In this document: positions 52,665-63,977 of the stretch, one piece after another
Layout of the letters: each line of letters opens with the position of its first letter
Position numbering within the stretch: position 1 is the stretch's first letter
Assembly: GCA_911728435.2 (NCBI GenBank)
Contig: OU452205.1
Location: forward strand, 5,958,260 to 6,022,259
Direction of reading: 5' to 3'
Source: Apoderus coryli
Taxonomy: Eukaryota; Arthropoda; Insecta; Coleoptera; Attelabidae
Length of the DNA stretch: 64,000 nucleotides
The notes under the pieces: model-generated
Databases searched by the model: none
Told to the model about the DNA's origin: nothing
Seen by the model: only the letters and a program-made list of their open reading frames with translations
Made by a program: the position numbers and the translations under genes

Positions 52665-52701
52665 CTCCCTCTCGCTAACATCCGGTACATTAACAAAATT
52701 A

Positions 52702-55700
52702 TTAATCTTTCATTTCTCTTAAACCTATCTTATTCCTAAACTTTATTAAAGGAGAATTGGGCAGACCCTTAGTCAAAAAATCCGCATCATTATTAGTAGA
52801 TTCAATATAACATACATCGATCAAACCAGATTTTAAATTTTCATGAACAAAGTTATATTTTAAGTCTATATGCTTAACTCTTTTATTGTTTGACGGATTT
52901 TTTATTAAAGCGATGCAACCCTGGTTATCCTCATAAAATGAAATTTTATCAATATTTAAATTAAAATCACTCAGTAATTTTTTAATCCATAAACCTTCTG
53001 TTACACTAGAACATAACGCAACAAGTTCCGCCTCTGTGGTAGATAACGACACGCATTTTTGCTTTTTTGTTGCCCACATAAAAGCACAGTTAAATATTTT
53101 AAAAACATAACCCGACACTGACTTTCTGTCATATAAGTCACCCGCCCAATCTGCGTCTACATAACAAATAAGATTTGGAATACTATTACTACATCTATTA
53201 TATCTTAGACCAAAGGTTTTTGTGCCATTCAAGTATCTGAGAACTCTTTTTGCGTAATTCCATGTTTCGTCATTAGCTTTATCTTGATAACGACTGAAAT
53301 AATTCACACAGTAACAAATGTCTGGTCTAGAACCAAGCATTAAATACATTAAACTACCAATTAACTCGCGAAAAGGTTTCTCAGTAACATTTTCTTTATC
53401 GATGGACAATTCAAATTTTAATTTAGGATCAATCGGAATTTGACTGCTTTTGCATGATTGCATACCAAAACGTATTAAAATGTTTTCTGTGTACCTTGTT
53501 TGACTTATCTCTAATATACCTTCCTCTCTATCATAGGAAATTTCAAGACCCAGAAAATTTGTAAGTTTACCTTTATCTTTTATTTTAAATTTAGTCATTA
53601 ATTTGATTTTAATTTCATTAATTATTTTTAAATCTGACCCGGCTAATATAATATCATCTACGTAAATTAATAAAAATATACTACTTTGCGCTTTAACATT
53701 CAACGTATAAAGACAATAGTCATTTTCAGATCTACTAAAGTTTAATTTTAATAAGAAATCATTTATCTCATCGTTCCAAATCTTCGACGACTGTTTAAGC
53801 CCGTATAGTGATTTCTGTAGCTTAAGTACATTACCGGTTTTACACTGAATTCCTTCAGGAGGATAAATATGGACATTTTCATTTAAAATGCCATTCAAAA
53901 AAGCTGTTTTTACGTCTAACTGAATGAAATGAAATTTTAATTGATTACCTAAAATAAGTAACAGACGAATCGTGGACATTTTTGCCACAGGAGAATAAAT
54001 ACTACTATAATCTAGTTCTTTTGTTTGAGCAAATCCCCTCACAACTAATCGCGCCTTGTACCTGTCATTGTCATTTGTTTCTAAGCTTTTATGATTGAAA
54101 ACCCATTTAGTGTCCAATATTTTCTCTCCCTCTGGCTTCTTAACCTCTTTCCATGTTTGATTCTCTTCTATAGATTTAATTTCCCTATCAATTGCATTTA
54201 ACCATTGTTTACTATCATTTCTATTTTTCAATTCGCTAAAACTCTCTGGAACGTTTTCTATAAACCTAGTTGCATTAAAAGCCATGTATAATTCATAATC
54301 ATCATATTTTGTAGGAACTTTTATATTACGACTCCTAGAACTTATAACCGGATTTGAAACTTCATTATCACTTTCTCCGTCAGAATGCGCTTCTTTTTCT
54401 TGTCTGTCTGTCTCCTCAACTTTTGTTTCTACCTTACTTTTATTAATTTCTTCTTCTTTATAACTATCATCCCTATCATTATTTCCGTTTACTACTTTTT
54501 CCTTAAAGTAAAAACAATTTTCATTAAACTCAACATGTTTAGCTATTACTATCTTTTGCTTATCAATACTATATAGTCTGTACCCTGTCGTATCGTAACC
54601 TATCATAATACAAGTATCTGTTTTTGCATCGAATTTATCCCTAAACTGTTTCGGTATTAAATTATACGCAGTACAACCAAATATTTTTAAATTCGCTACG
54701 TTAGGTTTTTTTTCATACCATACCTCCGCTGGTGTAACGTTTTTAAGATTAGCCGTAATACCCCTATTTATTAAATAATTTGCAGTTAAAATACCTTCAC
54801 CCCAAAATTCCTTTGGAACGCCTGATTCATTAATCATTGCTCTAGCTCTTTCTACTAGACTCCTATTTTTCCTTTCGGCCTTACCATTCTGTTCGGGTGT
54901 ATACGCAACTGTATAATCGAGAATTATTCCCTTTGATTTACAAAAATCCACAAATTGATTAGATGAATACTCACCACCGTTGTCACATCTTAACTTTGAT
55001 ATTTTAGAATTAAATTTAGCCTCTACCATTGCTACATATTCCTTAAATTTATCAATGACCTCACTTTTTTGTTTTAACAAATAAACCGCTGTAAAATTTG
55101 AATAATCATCAATAAAAGTAACAAAATATTTGAAATCATTATATGCCGCAGGTGTAACTGGACCGCAAACATCCGAATGTACGATTTACAATATTCTACC
55201 ACTCTTAGTTCTAGTTCCGAATGGAATACGCGTCATTTTTCCATTTATACATGGTTCGCAAAAATCTACTTCTTGAAACTTTATATTTTCATCTATACCA
55301 TTAACCATCTTTTTCTTTATTAATTCTTTTAATCCCGAAAAATTTATATGCGCATATCGCTTATGCCATTTTAAAAATTCGTTGTCTACTGTTTCTAGGT
55401 TTAGCGCCTCTTTAATGCATAATGAGAAAGATATTTCATATAGATTTTTTCTAGTACCTATACCTATTAACTTATTCGTATTATCTCTTAATTTTACTGT
55501 ACTATCATGAAATATAACCTTAATATTATTCATTTCTAGCTTTTTAACTGATAACAAATTTTTTCTTAATTGTGGTACATAAAATACATTTTTGATTGTA
55601 CATTGAATCTTATTTTTACCTACATTACTCCAAACTCTTATGTTTCCGATCCCTATGGCTTCTAAGAAACTTTCGTTTTTAGCTACAGCAATATTTATTG

Positions 55701-56712
55701 GTTCTTTTAACATTAACAAATCCGAAAAGTAACGTTTCTCAGTAACCATGTGATCAGTACAACCAGAATCAATATAGAATAATAAATTATTGTCATCTTT
55801 CAAATCATTAACTTCATTATTTATTTCACTGATAAAACATACTTTACTATCATCACTATCACTGGCATGCGATTGTACAAAATTACTTTTAAAATTTGAT
55901 TTATTAAAATTACCCCTACCTCGATTTGAATGATTTCCCCTGTAGTTTGTTCTACCTCTGTTGTTGTTGTACATGCTTCTACCTCTTTGTTGATAACCTG
56001 CTCCACCACTGCGTTCAACTATCTTTTTACAGTCTCGTTTGTAGTGACCTGCTTCACCGCATCGATAACATACTTGACTCTGACTACTTGGTCCTGTGTT
56101 GAATGCACACGTACTACTTTTTTCGTCCTTTCCGCTAATACTGATTCTTTTCTCATATTCTGCAAATAACTTTACTTTCACTAATTCTAAAGTTATATCT
56201 GGAGTGGCTTCAATTATCGTCGCTACAGTGTCATACGATTTCGGTAGGCTGAGTAATAAATTACAAATTAAATCCTGCTCCGAAATTTCAGCTCCAGCTG
56301 CTTTTAATTGACGTACAACTTCATCAAATTCATGCAGAAATTCTTCCAGGGAATCACCTTCTTTATGTTTCATTGATAGTAGCTTCTTTTTCAAATATAA
56401 CTGGCCTGGCAACCCCTTCTTTTGATATCTGTTTTGTAATGTTGACCACATTAGAAAAGCAGTTTTCTGATCTCTCAGTAATTCTAACTGATTATCACTT
56501 ACACACTGTACTATAAGAGATTTAGCCTTATTATCCCTTTTTGTTATCATTTCCCTGTCTTTCTCGACAGTTATTTCTTCAAACTTTATCTCTCTTTCGA
56601 TTACATCAAGTACATTGTTTTCCGCTAGTATCATTTCCATCCTAAATCTCCAGTTATAATAGTTTTTTCCATCTAGGGCTTCGATAGAATAACTTTTATT
56701 CATATTGGCCAT
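52702..56712 (-). CDS. Copia gag-pol polyprotein, one in-frame stop at codon 509
   Basis: A single frame of 1336 codons starts MANMNKSYSIEALDGKNYYN. Order: gag with a CCHC knuckle (CYRCGEAGHYKRDC, about residue 213), aspartic protease (FYIDSGCTDHMV), integrase zinc region (WHKRYAH...CEPC) and catalytic core (HSDVCGPV, FIDDYS, QNGKAERKNRSL), reverse transcriptase (LDVKTAFLNG, YVDDI) and RNase H (YVDADWAGD, STTEAELVAL). The domain order integrase-before-RT defines Ty1/copia. A TAA at 55186-55188, between RIL and IVHSDV, is the only interruption. Everything else looks intact. Confidence 0.93.
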
Positions 56713-56799
56713 TTTCGTTTCACGTGCTTAACCTCACTTATATTTCGTTTACTTTTCTGGACTTATTCTGCCTTATTCCGGTGATCTGAACCCATAACC

Positions 56800-57055
56800 T
56801 GTTGTTTTTAACTATTTTACTATTCAATTAAACAACCATAACTTTTAGATTATATTTATTATTAATGTGAGAAATTGTAAAATACATATATGAATGACAA
56901 GTGCAAAAAGAATACAAACATTATGTTGTGAAGTTACTCACTGTCTAAAAAACCAATGTCACCAACATAAAATATAACGAACTAAAACTACAATGTTGCC
57001 ACATTTACATAAAGGGAAGAACATAAATGAGGACGGATTTTAGCGATCTACAACA
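56800..57055 (-). repeat. Copia 5' LTR
   Basis: 256 bp; on the element's own strand it precedes the primer binding site. Confidence 0.95.
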
Positions 57056-57430
57056 TTATGTTTTTGTTTTTAGTGTTTAACTGTTGTTTTACATTATATT
57101 CAATTTCTTAACCAATTTTATCCTATAGTTATCCGAAATACGACATTCCCATTTTTTTTTCTTTTTCCAATAATGGGTTAAGTGGGGGGCCCAAATCGAC
57201 GACCGCCTAGGGCTCGATAAAGCCTTAAACCGGAACTGATTCTGCAGGCGAATCGATACATTCATTGTATAAATAATTCCAGCTGTAAAGAAACAAAAAA
57301 GAACGCACACATAACACTTGGAGATTACCGTGTAGGTTCAAGAAAATACAAATCAAAAACGATTGTTAAGCTCCCTGACTGCTCGGATCTCAATATAAAT
57401 TTGTATAGTTTTAGGTTACTCGAGATAATT

Positions 57431-57848
57431 ATGAATAACTTTATTCATGTAAAAACGATTAACAATGATATCATTAAACATAATGTAAAGTCGAGAAATG
57501 TGTATAATCGAAGAATCAGGGAAGAACTACCGATTGTACGGGAATTCTTTAAAGAACAAGATATAAACCATGTACTGGAAATAACACTACAAAAAAGATT
57601 TAAAATCAAATCAAGACACGAGAAGAGAAATGACTACAGGATCCTCAGGTTCTTATTGCTGTCATTACAATTTGTGGGAATGTTACCACAGGAAAATATT
57701 ATGGATGCAAATATTGAAAATATGCACTTCAAATGGAAAAGTTATAAGACATTTATTGCTCTATTTTATATGGTTTTAAATTTGTTTCCAACTTGTTTAA
57801 CATTTTCTGAATGGTCTTTTGTGAATTATTATGGTGTCCCACATGCAA
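57431..57848 (+). CDS. Gustatory receptor 2, exon 1
   Basis: 139 codons plus one base from ATG 57431 (MNNFIHVKTINND) to YYGVPHA, donor GTAAGA. An in-frame TTG upstream is not a start. The transposon begins 41 bp into the intron. Confidence 0.85.
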
Positions 57849-60800
57849 GTAAGAATAATTTTAGTTTTTACTATATCAATATTATTGTATACCGGGTGTC
57901 CCACCGGGAAGGGATTCGATCGATTATGAAGAAACTACACTGTGGAACAATCTGACAATCTGATGTAGTACTTAGGTCGACGGGACGAATTCGGCTAAAA
58001 TGTTTTCAAGAATCTAGTACTTCCGGTTATACCGGAAATGGGTGTCAACTTCCTTATTTCAAATACGACCCTATATAAATTATATTTAATTTGAAAAAAT
58101 AGTCCATTCTTAAGTGGAGTTGTAATTTTAATGCTAAATGAAAGTCGAATCTCCACAAAATAAATTTAATAGAAACTATCGGCCATACATGTTTCGGGAC
58201 TAGACCAGTCCCATCATCAGTGGCATGTCAACAATCGAACAAACACAACACTAAGACGTACAATGTTTCATTATATTTCTATTGAAGCCATTTTCTGGAA
58301 AAATATTTGAATTATAAAAAATTTTTCAATTAAAATTGGTTACATATTTGGTCTAAGGGAGAAAAGAAAAAGTATGATATATAAAAGAAAATTATTAAAA
58401 AAAAAAAAAAAAAAAATTAGACCAAATATGTAACCAATTTTAATTGAAAAATTTTTTATAATTCAAATATTTTTCCAGAAAATGGCTTCAATAGAAATAT
58501 AATGAAACATTGTACGTCTTAGTGTTGTGTTTGTTCGATTGTTGACATGCCACTGATGATGGGACTGGTCTAGTCCCGAAACATGTATGGCCGATAGTTT
58601 CTATTAAATTTATTTTGTGGAGATTCGACTTTCATTTAAGCATTAAATTATATTTGTTTTCGATTCTCCTTGTAATTCTAAACATATTTCATGCATAATA
58701 TGTCAAAAACTACGTTTTCAGAATAAAGAATAACATTTTTTTATGATATGAAAGTTTTAATAATTTAATTTGTTAGAATATCCTAGGAGATAGAGACCTA
58801 CTTTAGGCGCCTACGTATATTTTTTTAGTAAATATTAATACAGGGTATTTGAAAAAAAGGGTCAAAAATCAAATTGACAAAAGTGTCAAAATTCAAAATT
58901 ATTAAATGGCAACCCCCCATTTTATATATTTTTTATTTTGTCTATCCCAAAAACTGATAGTTTTCAAAATATTGGCAATTTTACATTTTTCTAGTACAAT
59001 AGTGTTATGAATTTGAAATTTAATTGATTTTAGTTGGCCATGATGGCTTTAGATAGCAAATAAATATGACACTTGTCAAAAATAATCAACAATTGTGATA
59101 AATTGTGGATATTAATTAGTAGTAATAATCATGGCGGGCGTATAAATTATACTAACGAATACTATCTAAATTTGTTTATTATTTATGGAGAATATGACAG
59201 AGACATAACAAGAGCTTGTGATAACAATTGCTACCAAATACCCAGAAAAACACAAACCATCACCAAAAGTTGTTAGACTAATAATACATAATTTCGAAAG
59301 TTTTATCTAAGGTCAAGTCATAAAAAAAATTACTTTAACAAATGCTCAAAATTTTGACTTTTCACATCATATTTATTTGCTTTCTAAAGCCATCATGGCC
59401 AACTAAAATCAATTAAATTTAAATTCATATCACTATTGTAATAGAAAAATGTAAAATTGTCAATATTTTGAAAACTATCAGTTTTTGAAATAGATATCCT
59501 TTCATAAACTTGCCCTTATTATTGATGTAAAAAAATAAATATATAAAATGGGTTGGGTTGGGTGGCAATTTTTGAGTTTTGACACTTTTTTCAATTTGAT
59601 TTTTTACCCTTTTTTGCAAAGATCCTGTATTAATATATAGTAAAAAAATATACGTAGGCGCCTAAAGTAGGTCTAAATCTCCTAAGATATTCTACGAAAC
59701 TAGATTATTAAAATTGAAGGTTGGTTGGTTTTAGGTCAATTATAGAAACAAAGTAATTATTTTAATCAAAAAATTAATATTATTAACAACTTAAAACATA
59801 GAGCCTTATCTTTGTCTGACGAAGAGTTTCATGAAAAAAATTTAACACTAATTAAATATTACCTTTTGAAAAATAGTTATCCAGAGAAACTTATTAATAA
59901 AATACTCTTCAAACCTGAAACCAATCAAAATAGTTTACCTAATTTAAATCCAAATAATAATAAAATATATTTAAAAATACCCTATGTCTGTAGTTTATCC
60001 GAAAAATTAGGTAAAGTATTTACTAACACTAATATCAAAGTTGCTTTCAAGAACGAAAACACGACTAAAAAATTCTTTAGTAAACAAAAATCCCCTAAGG
60101 AATTGGAGAGCAACGTTGTTTATAAAATACCCTGTAAAGACTGTAATAAAGTCTATATAGGTCAAACTTCTCGGTATTTAGGAACAAGAATAAAAGAGCA
60201 TCAAGTGAACATCAGACCCCAAAACTTAGTTAATGCTCCAAACAAATCTGGTCTAACTGAGCTTGTTAATGCGACGTTACATGACATTGATTTTGAAAAG
60301 ACAGAAATTCTTGGTGGACAGCGAAACTACAAAAAAAGACTTTTGAAAGAGTTGATAGATATAAAAATACATCAAAATAACGTAAATAAGCAAGTTGACA
60401 CCCAAAATTTGAGCTCTGCTTATGTAAATTTAATTAATAGGATCCCACGAGGAAAATAATCCATTTAGTGTAAATAAACCCCGTATAATAACCACCTACA
60501 CCATTTTCGCCGAATTGGTCCCATCAACGTACGGACTACACCTGATTTTCAGATTATTCCACGGTGTAGTTCCTCCATAATCGATCGAATCCCTTCCCGG
60601 GGGGACACTCGGTATATTATTATCATATAATATTTGGAAAAGTCGATTAAACGCGATTAATGCTTTCCAATGTATTAAACTACAAACTTAAGCAAATTTT
60701 TTACCATTATGGGTCTTTTTCTCTGGTAATATCAAAGTATTTTAAATTATTTTGAGTTATTTCCACAGTTTTGCCTCTTTGGTTTTGCGGTCTTGCCTAA

Positions 60801-63800
60801 ATTTCACAACCCCATCATTAGGGAAACAGATTTCAATTTTAATGCCTTTATTTGGTATAGGACCCTATGATTTAAGACCTAAGAAACTATCTTTATGACC
60901 CTGTTGCAGCATGTCGTTTGGCTTCGTAGATAGCCCTTCATAATATCATAAGTGCCCGTGGGAAAAAAATTGTACCTGACACATGCGGAAAGTGTCTTTT
61001 CCGCATTTGTTAGATAAATAACTTTTTTATTAAATCTGTTAAAACGTGTAATGATATGTTATTTTTATGTTGGTTTTCAATACATTTGATTTAGACGAAT
61101 TTTATTTTTTTACTCGAAAATGTTGCGTCATACGAAAAAAAGCCACGAGGACTTTTTTCTTTTAAATTAAATAAGGATTGCAGATATAATTTTTATTTTG
61201 AGATAAACCAGTGGCGTATCTGTTTTTTCATTAAAAATATTGATAGCCGTACGCACGGCAGTTGTTAAATTAATAATAATACTATTACATGAAAATATGA
61301 AGCTAGATTACCTCTCTACACGTGCCAAATTTTATTTAAATATCTCAATTGGTTATAAAGATATTTCAACACCCTGTAACTTTGTAACGAAGCATTTTTC
61401 GCACATAGTTTATTAACCAAACTCACATTATTTGTCTATCTATCGATTCTGAAATTTATGCAGGTAAAAGTTGGACCACCCTGTATATCTACGCTGACGA
61501 AACTAGGAATTCATAAGCCTATCTCAAAAATTTCTGACCCTTTGGGAGACGAATATTAGAAAATACAATTTTGCTCATAAATATTAGCCTATAGTGAAAA
61601 TTCTGTTATTTAAAAATTTAGTTTGGTGTATTTTTCTATATACTCGTACTTACAACAAGTTTTTTTTTTTTGGTAATTCCAGACAAACCTATATTTTTCC
61701 TCAGTGCTCTTGTGGTAATGATATGCTTTTTTATCATGGCAACAACATGGTCCAAATTAATGCAATCTTGGAGCGAAGTGGACCGAATGATGGCTAGAAA
61801 CTACACATTTCCTAAGGAATATGAATTTAAAGTTACAGTTTTTGCATGTGTTTTCATGATAATAAATATGGGTGTGTAATGTGTATAATACGCTTCTGGA
61901 CAAAGCGGACAGAGAAAATTACATAGAAGATAAAAAAGATACAGCTTTGTAACGATCAGTTTCTTGACAGATCGATCGGAAACTACTAGATCATTTAAAA
62001 GTTATTTGAAAATAAATTTAACAAAATTTTCTTTGTCTGGTCTTAGTCTAGGAATGTGTATATAAAAAAAATTATACATACAGTATATGATTTACGGTAC
62101 TTAGGCATTTTTCCCAGGGGCGGCTAGTCCTATGGGGCAAATGAGGCAGTGCCTCATTAACTTTTTAACCAATTCAGATTTTTTTACTGTTAAAAAATGA
62201 CGCAGAGATTGATAGATTGTATTATATATAAATAACTGTCATGCGTCCATTTAATGCCCGCTATCCAATGAGGCAACAATGCCCTGCCCGCGGCTTGCCC
62301 GTCGGCGAACGCAGAACGAGTGTACGCCAACGTCAATAAAAACATCCATACTGGCCGTAATTAAATCGTTTTAGGCGCGAGGCGCTGCCTCTCATCCCTA
62401 TACACGGTGAGTTGCCACTTTTAATTATTGTTATCTACTACCACATTGATTAATATTAGTCTCTGATTTTTTATTAAACAGAAACTGATCAGCTAACAGT
62501 TAACTACACACATTTTTATGAGTTTTACAAAGTTTATTTTAATTAATTAATTAATTAAATAATTTATGTGAGTTGAGTTGATTATCTATTGTATTGTAAT
62601 TAAAACTAAAACTATAATTAATCTCTTGTATTTTCTTTTGATTCTTTGTTTTGTTTTCTTTCAATATTTAGGATTACTTTAGTTTGCAATATACAATCAA
62701 TATGTAAAAATATATTGTATTAATTTAAATTTTGTATAGGCTGAAGCACTTCGGTCAATGGCCTTTTGGGGTTTTGTACCAATAAAGTACATTTTATTAT
62801 TATTATTTCGTTCTCGAAAACGACTAAAGTTTACTTCTGAAAAACACCATTTAAAAAGTGTCTAAATTGTACAACTTTTATCTAATTTAACCGACATTGT
62901 AAGGCATACCGTTTTCAAGATTTTAATGCTATCCCATTCTTATCTTGGACACAGTGTATAAACTTGGTGAAGTACCCAAATTTTGAAAACAAACATCTAG
63001 TAGTTTTCCCAAAAATTCAACGGTACCAACAGCAGTCTTCTCTTATTATAATTCATTATTACTTACTCATATATATCTGAGCAGGTAGAATCAAAGATTA
63101 ATGTACACATTGCGTACATTAATCTTTGGTAGAATCTATGTTAAAATTTTTAGGACGAATCTTTTGTTTAATGTTCTCCAATCACCTGATTTTAAAGAAG
63201 AAAGGAATGGATCATGATATGAATGCTTTATACATGCAAATACAGCCACAACTGTTTCGTGTCATGTCGCTTAATATTTTCTCAAAATTTTTTTTTTGGG
63301 TAAGTTGGCTGGACTTCACTATTGTTGAACTTGAGCACTAAAATATGTGAGAAAAATGACCAAAATACAAATTTCTAACAATGAACACGTTGGCTGTTTA
63401 TGTATGGTCTTTATTCAAAGACTATCTTATTGTAAACGATATGGAGATATTAAGTGTAAAAGTAATTTTTTTGACTTTTTTCTCTCGATGACAAGCAATG
63501 TTTCCAAATATTTTTTTTTTATTGGACACAGCTATTTTTTTTCAGGACGCCTATGATACATACATTTTTTGTCATGTATTTTTAACACCAATTCAACTGC
63601 TTAAAAGGCTAAATAATCATTTTTAGAGTCTAATTTTGTAACCCGTTTTCAGTAGAAATAGTAATTTATAAACGCCTATGGTTTTTGATTTTGTAGGTCA
63701 TCGAACTACACAGTGTCACTGTCCAGTCACTATGTGATCTATTTCTAATAATTTTAAGTGTATCGGTAGCACTGAGATTCAAACAAGTAACTGGACGGCT

Positions 63801-63977
63801 TTCAAACGAAATTCGAAAAGATTTGATGATAAAAGATATATTCTGGCAGGAAATTCGTGAAGACTACACTAGATTGGGCAACTTATGTAGCGAACTAGAT
63901 TCGCAAATTTCAACTATAGTTTTCGCATCATACAGTATTAGCATTGTCAAAATTTTGACAATATTTTACCAATTTGA
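57431..63977 (+). CDS. Sugar-type gustatory receptor 2, four exons, 3' end outside the window
   Basis: Exons 57431-57848, 61683-61871, 63154-63299 and 63697-63977 join in phase to 344 codons plus two bases, then a GTAAGA donor near the window edge. Exon 1 has a 60-residue cytoplasmic N-terminus, a LLLSLQFVGMLP TM1 and the FKWKS motif. Exon 2 gives TM3 with WSKLMQSWSEVDRMM and TM4. Exon 3 reads RIFCLMFSNHLILKKKG to IFSKFFFW. Exon 4 has DLFLIILSVSVALRFKQ, FWQEIREDYTRLGNLCSELD and TM6. This is the same clade as receptor 1, but the intron after its TM5 equivalent is missing and the rest of the exon pattern agrees. The TM7 signature would lie beyond the window. Intron 1 holds a 2.7-kb transposon. 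No coding damage was seen. Confidence 0.9.
58182..58224 (-). ncRNA. Hammerhead ribozyme-like motif
   Basis: Minus strand: GCCA, CTGATGA, one extra T, GGGACT-GGTCT-AGTCCC, GAAA, C-AT-G-TA, TGGC. Stem I GCCA/TGGC, strong stem II, minimal stem III, GUA as cleavage triplet. The extra U after the core departs from the consensus. Confidence 0.65.
58549..58591 (+). ncRNA. Hammerhead ribozyme-like motif, second copy
   Basis: The exact inverted partner of 58182-58224, on the plus strand and so in sense within the receptor 2 intron 1 transcript. Confidence 0.65.
58839..59629. mobile_element. Inner palindromic DNA element
   Basis: TACAGGGTATTTGAAAAAAA at 58839 and inverted TACAGGATCTTTG at 59629, with inverted similarity continuing outside to GGCGCCTACGTATAT. 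Contains a frameshifted transposase HTH (KHKPSPK-like) around 59250 and a mirror-image TTTAGATAGCAAATAAATATG / complement pair. Confidence 0.6.
59750..60459 (+). CDS. Penelope-like element C-terminus, GIY-YIG endonuclease
   Basis: An open frame of 215 codons from the ATG-like start at 59812, with homology already upstream (NNLKHRALSLSDEEFHEKNL). It ends in a GIY-YIG domain: VVYKIPCKDCNKVYIGQTSR (about residues 102-121), R...KEHQ and the KKRLLKELIDIK helix with the metal-binding Glu. This is the endonuclease fused to the reverse transcriptase in Penelope-like retroelements; the RT part is missing. The ORF is undamaged, indicating a younger, 5'-truncated insertion. Confidence 0.88.
60615..61682. 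other. Receptor 2 intron 1, right part
   Basis: A CCACCCTGTATAT motif at about 61485 may be a transposon end. Otherwise nothing was recognised. Confidence 0.4.
61683..61871 (+). CDS. Gustatory receptor 2, exon 2
   Basis: KPIFFLSALVVMICFFIMAT to CVFMIINM, TM3 and TM4. Acceptor ATTCCAG, donor GTGTGT, phase 1 on both sides as in receptor 1. Confidence 0.88.
61872..63084. repeat. Receptor 2 intron 2 with transposon pieces
   Basis: CAGGGGCGGCTAGTCC followed by GAGGCAGTGCCTC (about 62115-62155) resembles a hAT end. A LINE-like 3' tail (CCAATAAAGTACATTTTATT and ATT repeats) ends near 62811. 62812-62960 is a right end of the 21326-23105 family. Confidence 0.5.
63085..63135. repeat. 37-bp CAAAGATTAATGTAC palindrome with perfect 7-bp flanks
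   Basis: Insert 63092-63128 has exact 15-bp inverted ends CAAAGATTAATGTAC separated by 7 bp and lies between GTAGAAT copies (63085-63091, 63129-63135), just upstream of exon 3 of receptor 2. Confidence 0.9.
63154..63299 (+). CDS. Gustatory receptor 2, exon 3
   Basis: GRIFCLMFSNHLILKKKG to MSLNIFSKFFFW; donor GTAAGT, phase 0. The start is supported by phase (G|GA) and a TTTTTAG acceptor. A transposon footprint ends 18 bp before it. Confidence 0.82.
63697..63977 (+). CDS. Gustatory receptor 2, exon 4
   Basis: VIELHSVTVQSLCDLFLIIL through IREDYTRLGNLC to TIFYQF; acceptor TTTGTAG, donor GTAAGA, ends in phase 2. The next exon is outside the window. Confidence 0.92.

Larger units (their letters stand above)
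52404..57060 (-). mobile_element. Copia LTR retrotransposon, near-intact
   Basis: Two 256-bp LTRs (52409-52664 and 56800-57055), identical as far as I can read, start TGTTG and end CAACA. TTATG flanks both sides (52404-52408, 57056-57060). On the minus strand the 5' LTR is followed by GGTTATGGGTTCAG, close to the copia primer site for internal initiator tRNA-Met, and the 3' LTR is preceded by the purine tract AGCGAGAGGGAG. One gag-pol frame fills the interior, broken once. Identical LTRs mean recent insertion. Confidence 0.97.
51636..57240 (+). mobile_element. hAT transposon, split by a Copia insertion
   Basis: The left end CAGTAGCGCCGATTTAACC... with GGGGGCCGCCTAGGGCCC (51636-51690) resembles the inverted sequence at 57180-57240 (GGGGGGCCC ... 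CCGCCTAGGGC ... AAACCGGAACTG). TTCTGCA occurs beside both ends, compatible with a damaged 8-bp duplication. The C-terminal hAT transposase domain (51975-52298) lies between, and the Copia element sits 108 bp after it. Confidence 0.7.
58130..58650. mobile_element. Palindromic Penelope-type pseudo-LTR pair
   Basis: The arm with ATGAAAGTCGAATCTCCACA at about 58138 recurs inverted up to about 58645, meeting near a poly(A) run at 58397-58415. Each arm carries a hammerhead core. Inverted pseudo-LTRs are known from Penelope-like elements, and a Penelope ORF lies 1.1 kb away in the same host transposon. Confidence 0.75.
57890..60614. mobile_element. Inverted-repeat DNA transposon, copy 2, in receptor 2 intron 1
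   Basis: TACCGGGTGTCCCACCGGGA at 57890 and its inverted end at 60614 lie between TA dinucleotides and match 18064-19849. Cargo differs from copy 1: a palindrome with two hammerhead motifs (about 58130-58650), an inner CAGGGTATTTG-type palindromic element (58839-59629) and a Penelope-like ORF (59750-60459). Confidence 0.85.

Noticed and set aside
54385..56311. Several plus-strand open frames across the Copia element
   Set aside because: They are antisense shadows of gag-pol, which has a full set of conserved motifs.
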